Made by a program: the position numbers and the translations under genes
The notes under the pieces: generated by a model
What the model saw: only the letters and a program-made list of their open reading frames with translations
Databases searched by the model: none
What the model was told of the DNA's origin: nothing
In this document: positions 27,411 to 35,482 of the stretch, in pieces
How positions within the stretch are numbered: position 1 is the first letter of the stretch
How the letters are laid out: every line of letters begins with the position of its first letter
Source: a bacterium
GTDB taxonomy: Bacteria; Chloroflexota; Dehalococcoidia; Tepidiformales; Tepidiformaceae
Assembly: GCA_003577245.1 (NCBI GenBank)
Contig: QEVS01000006.1
Location: 1 to 64,000 of the forward strand
DNA length: 64,000 nucleotides
Reading direction: 5' to 3'

Positions 27411-28661
27411 GTGTCCCTCTCTGCCCTCATCTCAGCCCGCCTCCCGGCCACGCAGCACCGCGATTTCCGGGCGCTCTGGGGGGGAACAGCCTGTTCGAGC
27501 GTGGCGCTCTGGACGCTCCTCCTGGGCAACGCCTGGATCGTCTACAAGCTCAGCGACTCCTCCTTCTGGGTGGGCGTCTCCACCTTCGCTTCGATGTCGC
27601 CCTACCTGCTCGCGCCCTTCGGCGGCATCATCGCCGACCGCGTGGAGCGCCGCCTGCTGGTGCGCTCTACGCGCGTGGGCGCCTTCGCGGTCACCAGCGT
27701 GCTCTGCGTGCTGGCGGCCACCGGCGTCATTGCCGTCTGGATGGTGGTCGGCATGGCCCTGGTGCAGGGGCTCGTGCGCGCCGTCGAAATCCCCGCCGAC
27801 CAGGCCCTGCTCGCCAACGTCGTTCCTTCTGACCACCTGGCGAGTGCCGTGTCACTCAACAGCATGACCCAGTTCGGGTCGCGCGCCGTGGGGCCCATTC
27901 TCGCCGGGCCGTTGCTGGCCACCATTGGCGTCGAGGGCGCTTACGGCATCGGCGCTCTCTTCGCGCTGCTTGCCTTCACCTCCATCCGCCGCGTTGAGAC
28001 GCGCTCACGGGGCGGAGTTCAGAACCTCTCCGCGGTGTTCGGAAACCTGCGCGTGGGGCTCTCGTACGTTCGCTCCACGGGCCCCGTTATCGCCCTCTTC
28101 TTTATCGTGGTCATGCACTGCTCGCTCACCATGTCGTTCGATGCCATGCTCCCCGGCTTCGCTGAGACCGAGCTTCACAGCCCTTCGGGAGCGTTCACGC
28201 TGATGACCATGGGGGTCGGCATTGGCGCCTTTGTCGGCACCGCCTGGCTGGCCATGATTGGTAATACCCAGCGCGGACGGCTGCTCCTCTATACGGGCAT
28301 CGCCAGCGGCGTGGCTCCCATGTTCATGGCTCATAGCGGGCATATTCCCATGGCCGTGGCCAGCACGGTGTTCATGGGCAGCTCCCAGGCTATGTTCATG
28401 GCGCTCAGCGCCGTGCTCCTCCAGGAAGTTGTGCCCGATGACGTTCGCGGGCGCGTCATGAGCCTCTACCTGATGTCCGCCGGTGGCATCATGGCAATGG
28501 CGAACCTGGGCTTCGGCACCCTCGCCGACCGCTGGGGCGCGCCCATGCTCTTCATGTGGCCCGGCGCCGCCTTCGTGGCCATCATCTGCCTGAGCGCCGT
28601 CGCCGGGCCACACCTGCGCCGGGTCTACCGCACAGGGGTGGTGATGCCCGCTACCACGTAG
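27411..28661 (+). CDS. MFS transporter
   Basis: 416 aa from GTG 27411. About 12 membrane segments, starting HRDFRALWGGTACSSVALWT, with the MFS loop motif GGIIADRVERRLLV after helix 2 and GTLADRWGAPMLF near the end. Resembles the MFS_3/EntS-like exporters. Substrate unknown. An ATG at 27303 would add 36 residues with no hydrophobic character. A TATACT box is 10 nt before the GTG, which favours the shorter form. Confidence 0.85.
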   Translation: MSLSALISARLPATQHRDFRALWGGTACSSVALWTLLLGNAWIVYKLSDSSFWVGVSTFASMSPYLLAPFGGIIADRVERRLLVRSTRVGAFAVTSVLCVLAATGVIAVWMVVGMALVQGLVRAVEIPADQALLANVVPSDHLASAVSLNSMTQFGSRAVGPILAGPLLATIGVEGAYGIGALFALLAFTSIRRVETRSRGGVQNLSAVFGNLRVGLSYVRSTGPVIALFFIVVMHCSLTMSFDAMLPGFAETELHSPSGAFTLMTMGVGIGAFVGTAWLAMIGNTQRGRLLLYTGIASGVAPMFMAHSGHIPMAVASTVFMGSSQAMFMALSAVLLQEVVPDDVRGRVMSLYLMSAGGIMAMANLGFGTLADRWGAPMLFMWPGAAFVAIICLSAVAGPHLRRVYRTGVVMPATT

Positions 28662-28773
28662 CGCCGCCCATCGGGCGCCGAGCGTTAAGATCTCGCTCCA
28701 CTCCAATGTTTAGCTTACAAACGCAGGAATTTCTGTGCATACTTCATCGCATCCATACCCGGAGGGACTGGCG

Positions 28774-29091
28774 ATGATCATCGAGAGACTTACGTTCCAC
28801 GTGAAGTACGGGCAGGGCGACGCCCTCCTCGGCGTCATCCGCGAATTCTCAAAGAAGTTCGCCTCCGAGCTCACGGGCTCGAACAATGGCTTTCGCGTCT
28901 GCACCGACCAGACGGGGCCCATGTTCACGGTCACCTGGGACACGGAATTCCCCAACCTGAAGACCTGGGCCGACTTCGAGGAGAAGTCGCAGTCGGTGTT
29001 CGCACGCGAAGACTGGCAGGCGTGGTTTGCGAAGATGCAGCCGCTGGTCGAACGCGGCGAACGGCAACTGCTCTCAGTCGTCGATATGTAG
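28774..29091 (+). CDS. Small dimeric-barrel-like protein, unknown function
   Basis: 105 aa from ATG 28774 with GGAGGG 8 nt upstream. MIIERLTFHVKYGQGDALLG, then FRVCTDQTGPMFTVTWDTEF and WADFEEKSQSVFAREDWQAW look like a NIPSNAP/ABM-type dimeric alpha-beta barrel. No catalytic role can be assigned. Single gene after the MFS transporter. Confidence 0.65.
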   Translation: MIIERLTFHVKYGQGDALLGVIREFSKKFASELTGSNNGFRVCTDQTGPMFTVTWDTEFPNLKTWADFEEKSQSVFAREDWQAWFAKMQPLVERGERQLLSVVDM

Positions 29092-29098
29092 GGGCCCG

Positions 29099-29578
29099 TC
29101 ACTCCGCGTAGCCGCCCGCGCGCAGGCGCCGCCACACTTCGCCGCTGCTCGCGTACCGCTCCATCAGATAGGGGTACACGATGGGGTTGCGGAGCAGGCT
29201 CTCCATGCACGCCTGCCCGAGGTAGTGGTCCAGGACCACGGGGTGAACGTCGGGATCGACGGTGTCGATGAGCAGTCCTTCTTCGTAGCCGCCGGGTGGA
29301 GCCGGGAGCCCCGGCGCCTGCTCGGCCAGCACCTCCTTCGCGCCAAGGGATCTGACTGCCTCCCTGAGCCGCGCCCGGAACCCGGGCGTCACCGCGGCAG
29401 CGCCGGGGGCAAGGAACATCTCGCGCGTGGCCCCCAGCTGGAGCGCGTGCGTCACGGCCGTCACGTGGTCCACCCGGAAGGTGTCATCGCCTGCTGCCCG
29501 CGAAGGTGGCAGCCCCAGCGAAAGGACGCCGAGCAGCGTGACCTCAAGGGGATCCAGATCTTCGGGATTGTAGGCCAT
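29099..29578 (-). CDS. Hypothetical protein
   Basis: 159 aa. No family recognised. Helical, with the segments PLEVTLLGVLSLGLPPSRAA and LLIDTVDPDVHPVVLDHYLGQ, one cysteine, no signal peptide and no membrane segment. GAGG lies 6 nt before the ATG. It ends 8 bp from the convergent small gene and is preceded by the small membrane protein, with 7 bp between, so the two are probably one operon. Confidence 0.55.
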   Translation of the reverse strand: MAYNPEDLDPLEVTLLGVLSLGLPPSRAAGDDTFRVDHVTAVTHALQLGATREMFLAPGAAAVTPGFRARLREAVRSLGAKEVLAEQAPGLPAPPGGYEEGLLIDTVDPDVHPVVLDHYLGQACMESLLRNPIVYPYLMERYASSGEVWRRLRAGGYAE

Positions 29579-29585
29579 CGCTACC

Positions 29586-29777
29586 TCAGAACGGCAGGAC
29601 TTTGAACGAAGGCGTGGGCGTGGGTGTGCCCCAGAACGAACGGTCCGCTTCCTGCGTGTCGGAGCGGAGCACCCAGATGAACGCGAGCAGAGCCACGAAC
29701 AGCAGGAGCACCGTCCCCCCTGCCAGGAAGGTCCGGCCGCTGATCCCCCGGCCTGGCTCCGGAACTTCGCGATCCAT
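29586..29777 (-). CDS. Small single-span membrane protein
   Basis: 63 aa from ATG 29777. A cytoplasmic N-terminus (MDREVPEPGRGISG), one membrane helix (FLAGGTVLLLFVALLAFIWVL) and a short tail with TPTPTP. A GTG at 29819 would add 14 charged residues, but a CATACT box lies exactly 6 nt before the ATG. Function unknown. Confidence 0.6.
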   Translation of the reverse strand: MDREVPEPGRGISGRTFLAGGTVLLLFVALLAFIWVLRSDTQEADRSFWGTPTPTPSFKVLPF

Positions 29778-29822
29778 GGTTCGAGTATGCCCGCTGCCGC
29801 CTGAACGTTCCCGTTTCACCGC

Positions 29823-30635
29823 TCAGAACGCTGGTGGGCGCTTCTCCACCAGGGCCGCCACACCCTCGCGGTAGTCCGCTTCGGTCGTCATGCGATTGAG
29901 CAGCGCCTCCGATTCGGCCACCGCCGCGCCCACGTCGCGATGGAGGTCTGTGTAGACCTGGCGCTTCGTCTCGCGCAGCGACGAGGGCGAAACCGCCGCC
30001 GCCAGCATCCTCGCGTAGCCGTACGCGCGGGGGAGCAGCTCCTCCGCCGGGACGACGGCGTTCAGGAGCCCCATGGTTGCGGCCTCTTCGGCCAGGACCA
30101 CCCGGCTCGAGAGCAGCATGTCGTTCGCGTGGGTCAGCCCGATGATGCGTGGCAGCAGCCAGGAGAGCCCGTACTCGGCGGGAAGGCCAATCTTCCCGTG
30201 GGCCGTGGTGAGCTTGGCGCCCGCGGCCGCGAAGCGCAGGTCGGCATAGCAGGCCAGCACCAGGCCAACCCCGGCCGCCGGGCCGTTGATGGCGGCGATG
30301 ACGGGCTTCGAAAGCCCGAAGTGGAAGGCGAAGTTCTGGTCGAACTCCGGGCGCACGCCGTACCCGGGCCGGGCCAGCTCCTCGCGAATGCCGGGATCGT
30401 AGCCACCCTTCTCGATATGACCTTCAAGCGCGGCCGAATCGGCGCCCGCGCAGAACCCGCGCCCGGCTCCAGTGACCACGACCACGCGCACCGCCGGGTC
30501 CGCCTCCGCCTGCGCCATGGTCCAGCGGTACTCGGTGTGCATTCTCCCGGTCCACGCATTCAGCCGGTGCGGACGGTTCAGCGTGATGGTGGCCACGCGG
30601 TCCGCGACTTCGTAGACGATGGTCTTCAGTTCCAT
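29823..30635 (-). CDS. Enoyl-CoA hydratase/isomerase family protein
   Basis: 270 aa, crotonase fold. GAGRGFCAGADSAALEGH supplies the first oxyanion-hole region and NGPAAGVGLVLACYADLRF the second; IGLPAEYGLSWLLPRIIG carries the catalytic-loop glutamate in the AEYG position. Probably acts on an acyl-CoA in fatty or organic acid degradation. Start supported by TAGAAT 6 nt upstream. It is separate from the sulfur operon that follows it downstream on the same strand (45 bp), though read-through is possible. Confidence 0.88.
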   Translation of the reverse strand: MELKTIVYEVADRVATITLNRPHRLNAWTGRMHTEYRWTMAQAEADPAVRVVVVTGAGRGFCAGADSAALEGHIEKGGYDPGIREELARPGYGVRPEFDQNFAFHFGLSKPVIAAINGPAAGVGLVLACYADLRFAAAGAKLTTAHGKIGLPAEYGLSWLLPRIIGLTHANDMLLSSRVVLAEEAATMGLLNAVVPAEELLPRAYGYARMLAAAVSPSSLRETKRQVYTDLHRDVGAAVAESEALLNRMTTEADYREGVAALVEKRPPAF

Positions 30636-30641
30636 GGCGCC

Positions 30642-30647
30642 ATTCTA
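30642..30647 (-). promoter_or_regulatory. Leaderless -10 box TAGAAT
   Basis: TAGAAT-N6-ATG before the enoyl-CoA hydratase gene. Confidence 0.5.
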
Positions 30648-30680
30648 CGGCCGGCCCGTGGCCCGGCGCTCAGCGCCGCG

Positions 30681-31625
30681 TTACCACCAGATCTTGCTCT
30701 CTATGTCCCCCGGCTGGTCCTCCCACTCGGTGGTCCAGAGGTTCGAGGAGAGGTACTTCCAGCCGCCGTCGGCCAAGAGGCAAACGATGTGCTGCTCGCC
30801 CTCCAGCCTTTCCGATACCTTCAGCGCCGCCTTCACCACCGAACCGGCGCTGATGCCAACGAAGAGGCCTTCGCGCAGCGTCAGCTCCTTCGCCATGGCA
30901 AAGCTCGAGCGGCTGTCGACCACAATCTTGCCATCGAGCACCGACTCGTCGAGCACCGGCGGGATGAATCCCTCTTCCAGCGCCCGCAGCCCCTGCACCA
31001 GGTCGCCGGGGTGTGGGGCCGCGGCGATGACCTTGATCTCCGGTTTCTGCGCCTTCAGGTAGCGCCCGGTGCCGGTGAGGGTGCCGCCGGTGCCAAGCCC
31101 CGCCACAAACACCGTGGTCTGTGGCAGGTCACGCAGGATCTCTGGCCCCGTAGTCTCGAAGTGGGCCCGGGGATTGGCCTCGTTGCCGTACTGGTAGGGG
31201 AAGTAGTACCTGCCCGGGTTCTCCGCCACGATCTCCTTCGCCCGGGCGATGGCCCCGTTCGAACCGAGCTCCCCGGGGGTGTAGATGATTTCGGCCCCAA
31301 AGGCCTTGAGCAGCTGAGTACGTTCTTCGCTCACCGCTTCGGGCATCACGCAGACCACGTGGTAGCCCTTCACCTGGCCGATCATGGCGAGGCCGATCCC
31401 GGTGTTCCCGGAGGTGGGCTCCAGGATGGTTGCCCCGGGCTTGAGCTCACCGCTCCTTTCGCCCGCTTCGATCATGTATTTCGCGATGCGGTCCTTCACG
31501 GAGCCGGTTGGGTTCTGCCCCTCAAGCTTGGCGTAGATATGGACCCCCGGGCGCGGCGAAAAGCGCCCCAGCTCAACCAGCGGCGTGTTGCCGATGAGGT
31601 CGAGGATCGAAGAGTAGAGCGCCAT
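30681..31625 (-). CDS. cysM: Cysteine synthase, CysM type using sulfur-carrier thiocarboxylate
   Basis: 314 aa. PLP enzyme: NPTGSVKDRIAKYM holds the Schiff-base Lys, EPTSGNTGIGLAM the phosphate-side loop, GLGTGGTLTGTGRYL the phosphate site. The C-terminal half (GLRALEEGFIPPVLDESVL, LADGGWKYLSS, ending SKIWW) resembles mycobacterial CysM much more than CysK. In that system CysM uses O-phosphoserine and CysO-thiocarboxylate to make a CysO-cysteine adduct. Here it follows cysO by 37 bp, supporting that role. GGAGGGG precedes the ATG at 31625. Substrate preference is inferred from family and context. Confidence 0.88.
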   Translation of the reverse strand: MALYSSILDLIGNTPLVELGRFSPRPGVHIYAKLEGQNPTGSVKDRIAKYMIEAGERSGELKPGATILEPTSGNTGIGLAMIGQVKGYHVVCVMPEAVSEERTQLLKAFGAEIIYTPGELGSNGAIARAKEIVAENPGRYYFPYQYGNEANPRAHFETTGPEILRDLPQTTVFVAGLGTGGTLTGTGRYLKAQKPEIKVIAAAPHPGDLVQGLRALEEGFIPPVLDESVLDGKIVVDSRSSFAMAKELTLREGLFVGISAGSVVKAALKVSERLEGEQHIVCLLADGGWKYLSSNLWTTEWEDQPGDIESKIWW

Positions 31626-31662
31626 CACGGCCCCTCCGCTGGATTCGCTGCCGGTGGCAGGG

Positions 31663-31962
31663 CTACCGCGCCCCGCCCGCAAGCGCCGGGAGGATATCGA
31701 GGACGTCGCCGGCTTTCAGCGCCGTTGCCGGTCCGCCCGTGTAGCGGATGTCTTCGTCGTTCAGGTAGATGTTCACAAACCGGTAGAGCTTGCCGTCTTC
31801 GGCGTACATCTGAGCGCGGAATCCGGGGAAGCGTTTCTCAATGTCGTCGAACACCTCCGCAACGGTGGCGCCCGAAGCCTCGACTGTTTTCTGCCCGCCC
31901 GTGAGCTTCTGCAGCACGGCCGTGACGCGCACCTGGACGGTGGGGGTTGTGGTGGAAGTCAT
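31663..31962 (-). CDS. cysO: Ubiquitin-like sulfur carrier protein, CysO type
   Basis: 99 aa, beta-grasp MoaD/ThiS family. The segment RFVNIYLNDEDIRYTGG followed by LDILPALAGGAR is close to mycobacterial CysO. Carriers of this kind are adenylated and thiocarboxylated at a terminal Gly-Gly. Here the Gly-Gly is followed by Ala-Arg, so two residues must be removed before activation, or the carrier works differently. No JAMM/Mec-type peptidase gene is in the window. It sits between the E1 fusion (35 bp) and cysM (37 bp). Confidence 0.88.
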   Translation of the reverse strand: MTSTTTPTVQVRVTAVLQKLTGGQKTVEASGATVAEVFDDIEKRFPGFRAQMYAEDGKLYRFVNIYLNDEDIRYTGGPATALKAGDVLDILPALAGGAR

Positions 31963-31997
31963 GTTCAGGTCCTTCTCTGTAGCGTGGCGGCGGCGGT

Positions 31998-33098
31998 TCA
32001 GGCCGGGGTGGCGTGCGGAATCGGCGCGCCGCAGAACTGCTCGTAGTCGATGAGCTCGTGAATCGTGGGGTTGTCGCCGCAGAGCGGGCACTCCGGGTCG
32101 CGCCGCACCTTGACGATGCGGAATTCGAGCGAGAGCGCATCGTAGAGCAGCAATCGGTTGACCAGCAGGTCGCCGACGCCCAGCACAAGCTTGAGCACCT
32201 CGGTGGCCTGGATGCTGCCGATGGTGGCGCACATGGCCCCCAGCACGCCCGCTTCGGCGCAGCTCGGCACCATGCCGGGCGGAGGCGGCGCGGGATAGAG
32301 GCAGCGGTAGCACCCCCTGCCCGGGAGGTACACCGTCGCCTGTCCGTCGAACATCAGGATCGAGCCGTCCACAAGCGGCTTCTTAAGCAGGTAGGCGGCG
32401 TCGTTCACCAGGTAGCGCGTGGCGAAGTTGTCTGCCCCGTTCACCACGATGTCGTACTGCCCGATGATCTCGAAGGCGTTGTCACTGGTGATCGGGGTCT
32501 CGTGCACGACGACGTTGATGTTCGGGTTGTGGGCCTCCAGGGTCTCCCTGGCGGAGATAACCTTGCGCTTTCCGATGTCGGCCGTCTGGTGGAGGATCTG
32601 CCGCTGCAGGTTGGTGCGATCCACCACGTCGAAGTCGATGATTCCCAGCTTGCCCACCCCGGCCAGGGCCAGGTAGAGCGCTACCGGCGAACCCAGCCCC
32701 CCGGCGCCTATGATGAGCACGCTCGCATCGATGATCTTCCGCTGTCCGACGCTTCCCACCTGGGGCATGATGAGGTGGCGGCTGTAGCGCTCCACCATCT
32801 CGGGCGTCATCACGGTAGGGCCTGCGCCCCCCGCAAGCGCCGGGATGACGGCCACCTCGTCCCCGTTGGCGACGGGCGTGGCCTCGCCCGCGAGATTCTC
32901 TATCTCCACCTGGTTCACGTAGACGTTGATGTGGTGGGCCAGCCGGCCCTCAATGTCGAATACCTGCTGGCGAAAGCCGGGGAACTGCACGTCCAGGTCC
33001 TCCAGCACGTTGCGCACGGTCGCTCCCTCCGCCTTCACGCTGGCGCGATTGCCGACCAGGTGCCGGAACGGGGTGGGGATATAGACGTTGACGGACAT
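31998..33098 (-). CDS. Ubiquitin-like domain fused to MoeB/ThiF-type E1 activating enzyme
   Basis: 366 aa from ATG 33098 (AAGGAG upstream). Residues 1-91 are a second beta-grasp carrier domain (HHINVYVNQVEIENLAGE, ending ALAGG at 87-91). Residues about 98-366 are the ThiF/MoeB adenylation domain: RYSRHLIMPQVG, nucleotide loop GAGGLG (131-136), VNGADNFATRYL, and zinc cysteines 263, 266, 337 and 340. There is no rhodanese domain, unlike MoeZ. It should adenylate the carrier C-terminus for sulfur transfer. The carrier Gly-Gly is internal, so the fusion needs cleavage or serves only as a docking domain. Confidence 0.9.
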   Translation of the reverse strand: MSVNVYIPTPFRHLVGNRASVKAEGATVRNVLEDLDVQFPGFRQQVFDIEGRLAHHINVYVNQVEIENLAGEATPVANGDEVAVIPALAGGAGPTVMTPEMVERYSRHLIMPQVGSVGQRKIIDASVLIIGAGGLGSPVALYLALAGVGKLGIIDFDVVDRTNLQRQILHQTADIGKRKVISARETLEAHNPNINVVVHETPITSDNAFEIIGQYDIVVNGADNFATRYLVNDAAYLLKKPLVDGSILMFDGQATVYLPGRGCYRCLYPAPPPPGMVPSCAEAGVLGAMCATIGSIQATEVLKLVLGVGDLLVNRLLLYDALSLEFRIVKVRRDPECPLCGDNPTIHELIDYEQFCGAPIPHATPA

Positions 33099-33172
33099 CG
33101 CCAGTGACTCCTTCTCAATCGATGGCCGGGTTCGGCCCCGTGCCCGCGGCGAGCGGGCCCTGTTGATCAACC

Positions 33173-34108
33173 TTACATTGCCACGCTCAGATACCGCTCG
33201 CCCGTATCGCAGAGCATGGTGACAACGGTCTTCCCGGCGCCAAGCCGCGCTGCGACCCTGGCAGCGGCAGCCACGTTCGCTCCCGCCGAAATGCCAACGA
33301 GGAGGCCCTCTTCGCGCGTCAGCCGCCGCGTCATGGCGTACGCCTCCTTGTCCTCAATCCTCACCACCTCGTCGTACACGGCCCGGTTGAGCACGCCGGG
33401 CACGAAGCTGGCGCCAATGCCCTGGATGCCGTGCATGCCCGCGCGCCCGCCACTCAACACCGGCGAACGCGCCGGCTCCACCGCAACGATGCGCACGCGC
33501 TCGCCCAGCTCCTCGCGCATCACCTCGCCCACGCCCGTGATGGTGCCACCGGTTCCGACCCCGGCGACGAAGGCGTCTATCTGCCCGGCCGTCGCCTCAA
33601 TAATCTCGCGCGCCGTAGTGCGGCGATGAACCTCCGGGTTGGAGGCGTTCTCGAACTGCTGGGGCATGAAATAGCCGGGGTTTCTTTCCACCAGCTGCTG
33701 CGCGGCGAAGACGGCGCCCGTCATGCCTTCGATTGCGGGCGTCAGGTGGAGCTCCGCCCCAAACCGTTCGAGGAGCTGCCGGCGCTCCAGCGACATGTCC
33801 TCTGGCATGGTCAGAACCAGGCGGTAGCCTTTCACGGCTGCGACCAGCGCCAGCCCGATGCCCGTATTGCCCGAAGTGGGCTCGACAATGGTCGATCCGG
33901 GCCGTAGGCGCCCGTCCTTTTCCGCGTCTTCAATCATGGAGAGGGCGATGCGGTCCTTCACGCTTCCGCCGGGGTTGAAGCTTTCGAGCTTGCCGAGCAC
34001 GGTAGCCGCCCCTTCGGGAACCACCCTGTTCAGCCGCACAAGTGGCGTCGCGCCGATCAGGTCCAGGATGGTGCCCGCAATCGCCGGGCGGGCGGTGGTG
34101 GCGGTCAT
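33173..34108 (-). CDS. cysK: Cysteine synthase A (O-acetylserine sulfhydrylase)
   Basis: 311 aa. PLP Lys in FNPGGSVKDRIALSM, EPTSGNTGIGLA, GVGTGGTITGVGEVM, and IQGIGASFVPGVL as in CysK. Makes cysteine from O-acetylserine and sulfide. The ATG overlaps the stop of the Rrf2 regulator (ATGA), so regulator and enzyme are made together. In Bacillus, CysK and the Rrf2 protein CymR form a cysteine-sensing complex; the coupling seen here hints at the same. Confidence 0.92.
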   Translation of the reverse strand: MTATTARPAIAGTILDLIGATPLVRLNRVVPEGAATVLGKLESFNPGGSVKDRIALSMIEDAEKDGRLRPGSTIVEPTSGNTGIGLALVAAVKGYRLVLTMPEDMSLERRQLLERFGAELHLTPAIEGMTGAVFAAQQLVERNPGYFMPQQFENASNPEVHRRTTAREIIEATAGQIDAFVAGVGTGGTITGVGEVMREELGERVRIVAVEPARSPVLSGGRAGMHGIQGIGASFVPGVLNRAVYDEVVRIEDKEAYAMTRRLTREEGLLVGISAGANVAAAARVAARLGAGKTVVTMLCDTGERYLSVAM

Positions 34109-34542
34109 ATCACGTACCTGCCGGCCGCCGCCTGGGGTTCGCGTTCGAGCAGGTCAGCTACCGAGTACGAGGAGAGGATCTCGTTCGTCGCGTCGCGGAT
34201 GCGCTCCCAGATCTCGCGCTGGCCGCACTGGTGGGGATGATCGGTCATCTCGGGCGGCTCATCGAGCCACGCCACCGGCGAGGTGCTCCCTTCGAGCGCG
34301 TCGATGACCTCTTTCACGGTGATCGCGGCCGGGTCCCGCACCAGTTCGTGACCGCCCGAAGGCCCCCGCACCGAGCGGATGAAGCCCGCCTTGCGAAGCG
34401 TCGTCAGCAGCTGGTCAAGGTACTGCTCCGGGATGTGGCGGCGCAGTGCGATCTCCGATGATTGCAGCGGCCCGCCGCCGTAGTAGCCGGCAAGCTCTAT
34501 CAGGGCGCGAAGGCCATAGTCGCTCCGGGTGGAAACGCGCAT
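34105..34542 (-). CDS. Rrf2 family transcriptional regulator (CymR-like)
   Basis: 145 aa from ATG 34542. Winged helix RVSTRSDYGLRALIELAGYY with recognition region IPEQYLDQLLTTLRKAG and wing RSVRGPSGGHELVRDP. Only one cysteine (Cys106), so the three-Cys Fe-S site of IscR is absent; this fits CymR-type regulators. It heads the cysteine operon and overlaps cysK by 4 nt. A TTG at 34590 with AGGAGG 14 nt upstream is an alternative start, but its extra residues precede the conserved Met-Arg-(Val/Leu)-Ser start. The likely role is control of the operon by sulfur status. Confidence 0.87.
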   Translation of the reverse strand: MRVSTRSDYGLRALIELAGYYGGGPLQSSEIALRRHIPEQYLDQLLTTLRKAGFIRSVRGPSGGHELVRDPAAITVKEVIDALEGSTSPVAWLDEPPEMTDHPHQCGQREIWERIRDATNEILSSYSVADLLEREPQAAAGRYVI

Positions 34543-34783
34543 GTGGCTGGGCAGTGGTTGCGGACTCGCGGCGCGCCACGGGGCCCACAAGGTCTGCTGC
34601 CGTACCTCCTGATAAAGTCGAGTAAATGTGTCAACAATACTACCGGGTGCTCATCGCCTCTGCAACTGCCCGGCGCCATTCGGCGGCCGAACGTGCGCCG
34701 CTTGAGCTTTGCGCCCCGGTGGGCCAATGTGCGGGGAACGCGGACGGGCCGCTTGCAGGTGGTTCCGCAAGACCGGGAAGGTC

Positions 34784-35341
34784 ATGAACTGGATCACTCT
34801 CGTCCTCCTGGCAGTCATCGGCATGATGACCTTCAACGGCTACCGGAACGGGTTCATCCGCGAGCTCGTGGGCCTCTGCGCGCTCATCCTCGCCGTTCCC
34901 CTGGCGGGAATCCTCTACGACGACATGTACCCGAAGGTCGAGCCAATCGTCGACAACGAAGAGGCCGCCGCTCTCATCTCATTCATTGCCATCATGGGTG
35001 GCGTGCTGGTCGGCGGAGTGGTGGTTGCCCACCTTCTCAAGAAGAGCGTCGACATGCTCAACCTGGGGAGGCTGGACGACCTCGCCGGCGGCGCCTTCGG
35101 CTTCGTCAAGGCGGCCGTCCTCTGCCAGGTTGTGCTCATCGCCCTCGTCGTCTTCCCCTCTCCCGACCTGCGAGAGGATATCGACAGCTCGCCGGTGGCC
35201 ACCGCCCTCCTCGATGCAGCGCCGGTGGTGCTCGCCGTCCTGCCCGGCGAGTTTGGTGACGCCCTCGATGAATTCCTGCAGAAGGTGGATGAGGTGGCGG
35301 ACGGCCTCACGCCCGGGGAAACGCCGACGCCGGTCCCGTAG
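34784..35341 (+). CDS. CvpA family membrane protein
   Basis: 185 aa from ATG 34784 (GGGAAGG ribosome site). Four membrane segments: NWITLVLLAVIGMMTFNGY, LVGLCALILAVPLAGILY, LISFIAIMGGVLVGGVVVA, AFGFVKAAVLCQVVLIALVVF. The first loop motif NGYRNGFIRE is typical of CvpA (colicin V production) proteins, envelope proteins of unclear mechanism. Tail Thr/Pro-rich. Divergent from the Rrf2 operon. Confidence 0.85.
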   Translation: MNWITLVLLAVIGMMTFNGYRNGFIRELVGLCALILAVPLAGILYDDMYPKVEPIVDNEEAAALISFIAIMGGVLVGGVVVAHLLKKSVDMLNLGRLDDLAGGAFGFVKAAVLCQVVLIALVVFPSPDLREDIDSSPVATALLDAAPVVLAVLPGEFGDALDEFLQKVDEVADGLTPGETPTPVP

Positions 35342-35482
35342 GCCACGCGGACGGGACTGATGCCCCTGGAGGCGGACGGTCGCGCCCGGATTCAGCCGGA
35401 GATCACGGGGTTTGGCGCAATTGCGCGGTTGAAAACTACCGTCAGAATGAGCGGAACATACCGAATTGAGGGAGCTTCCCAA

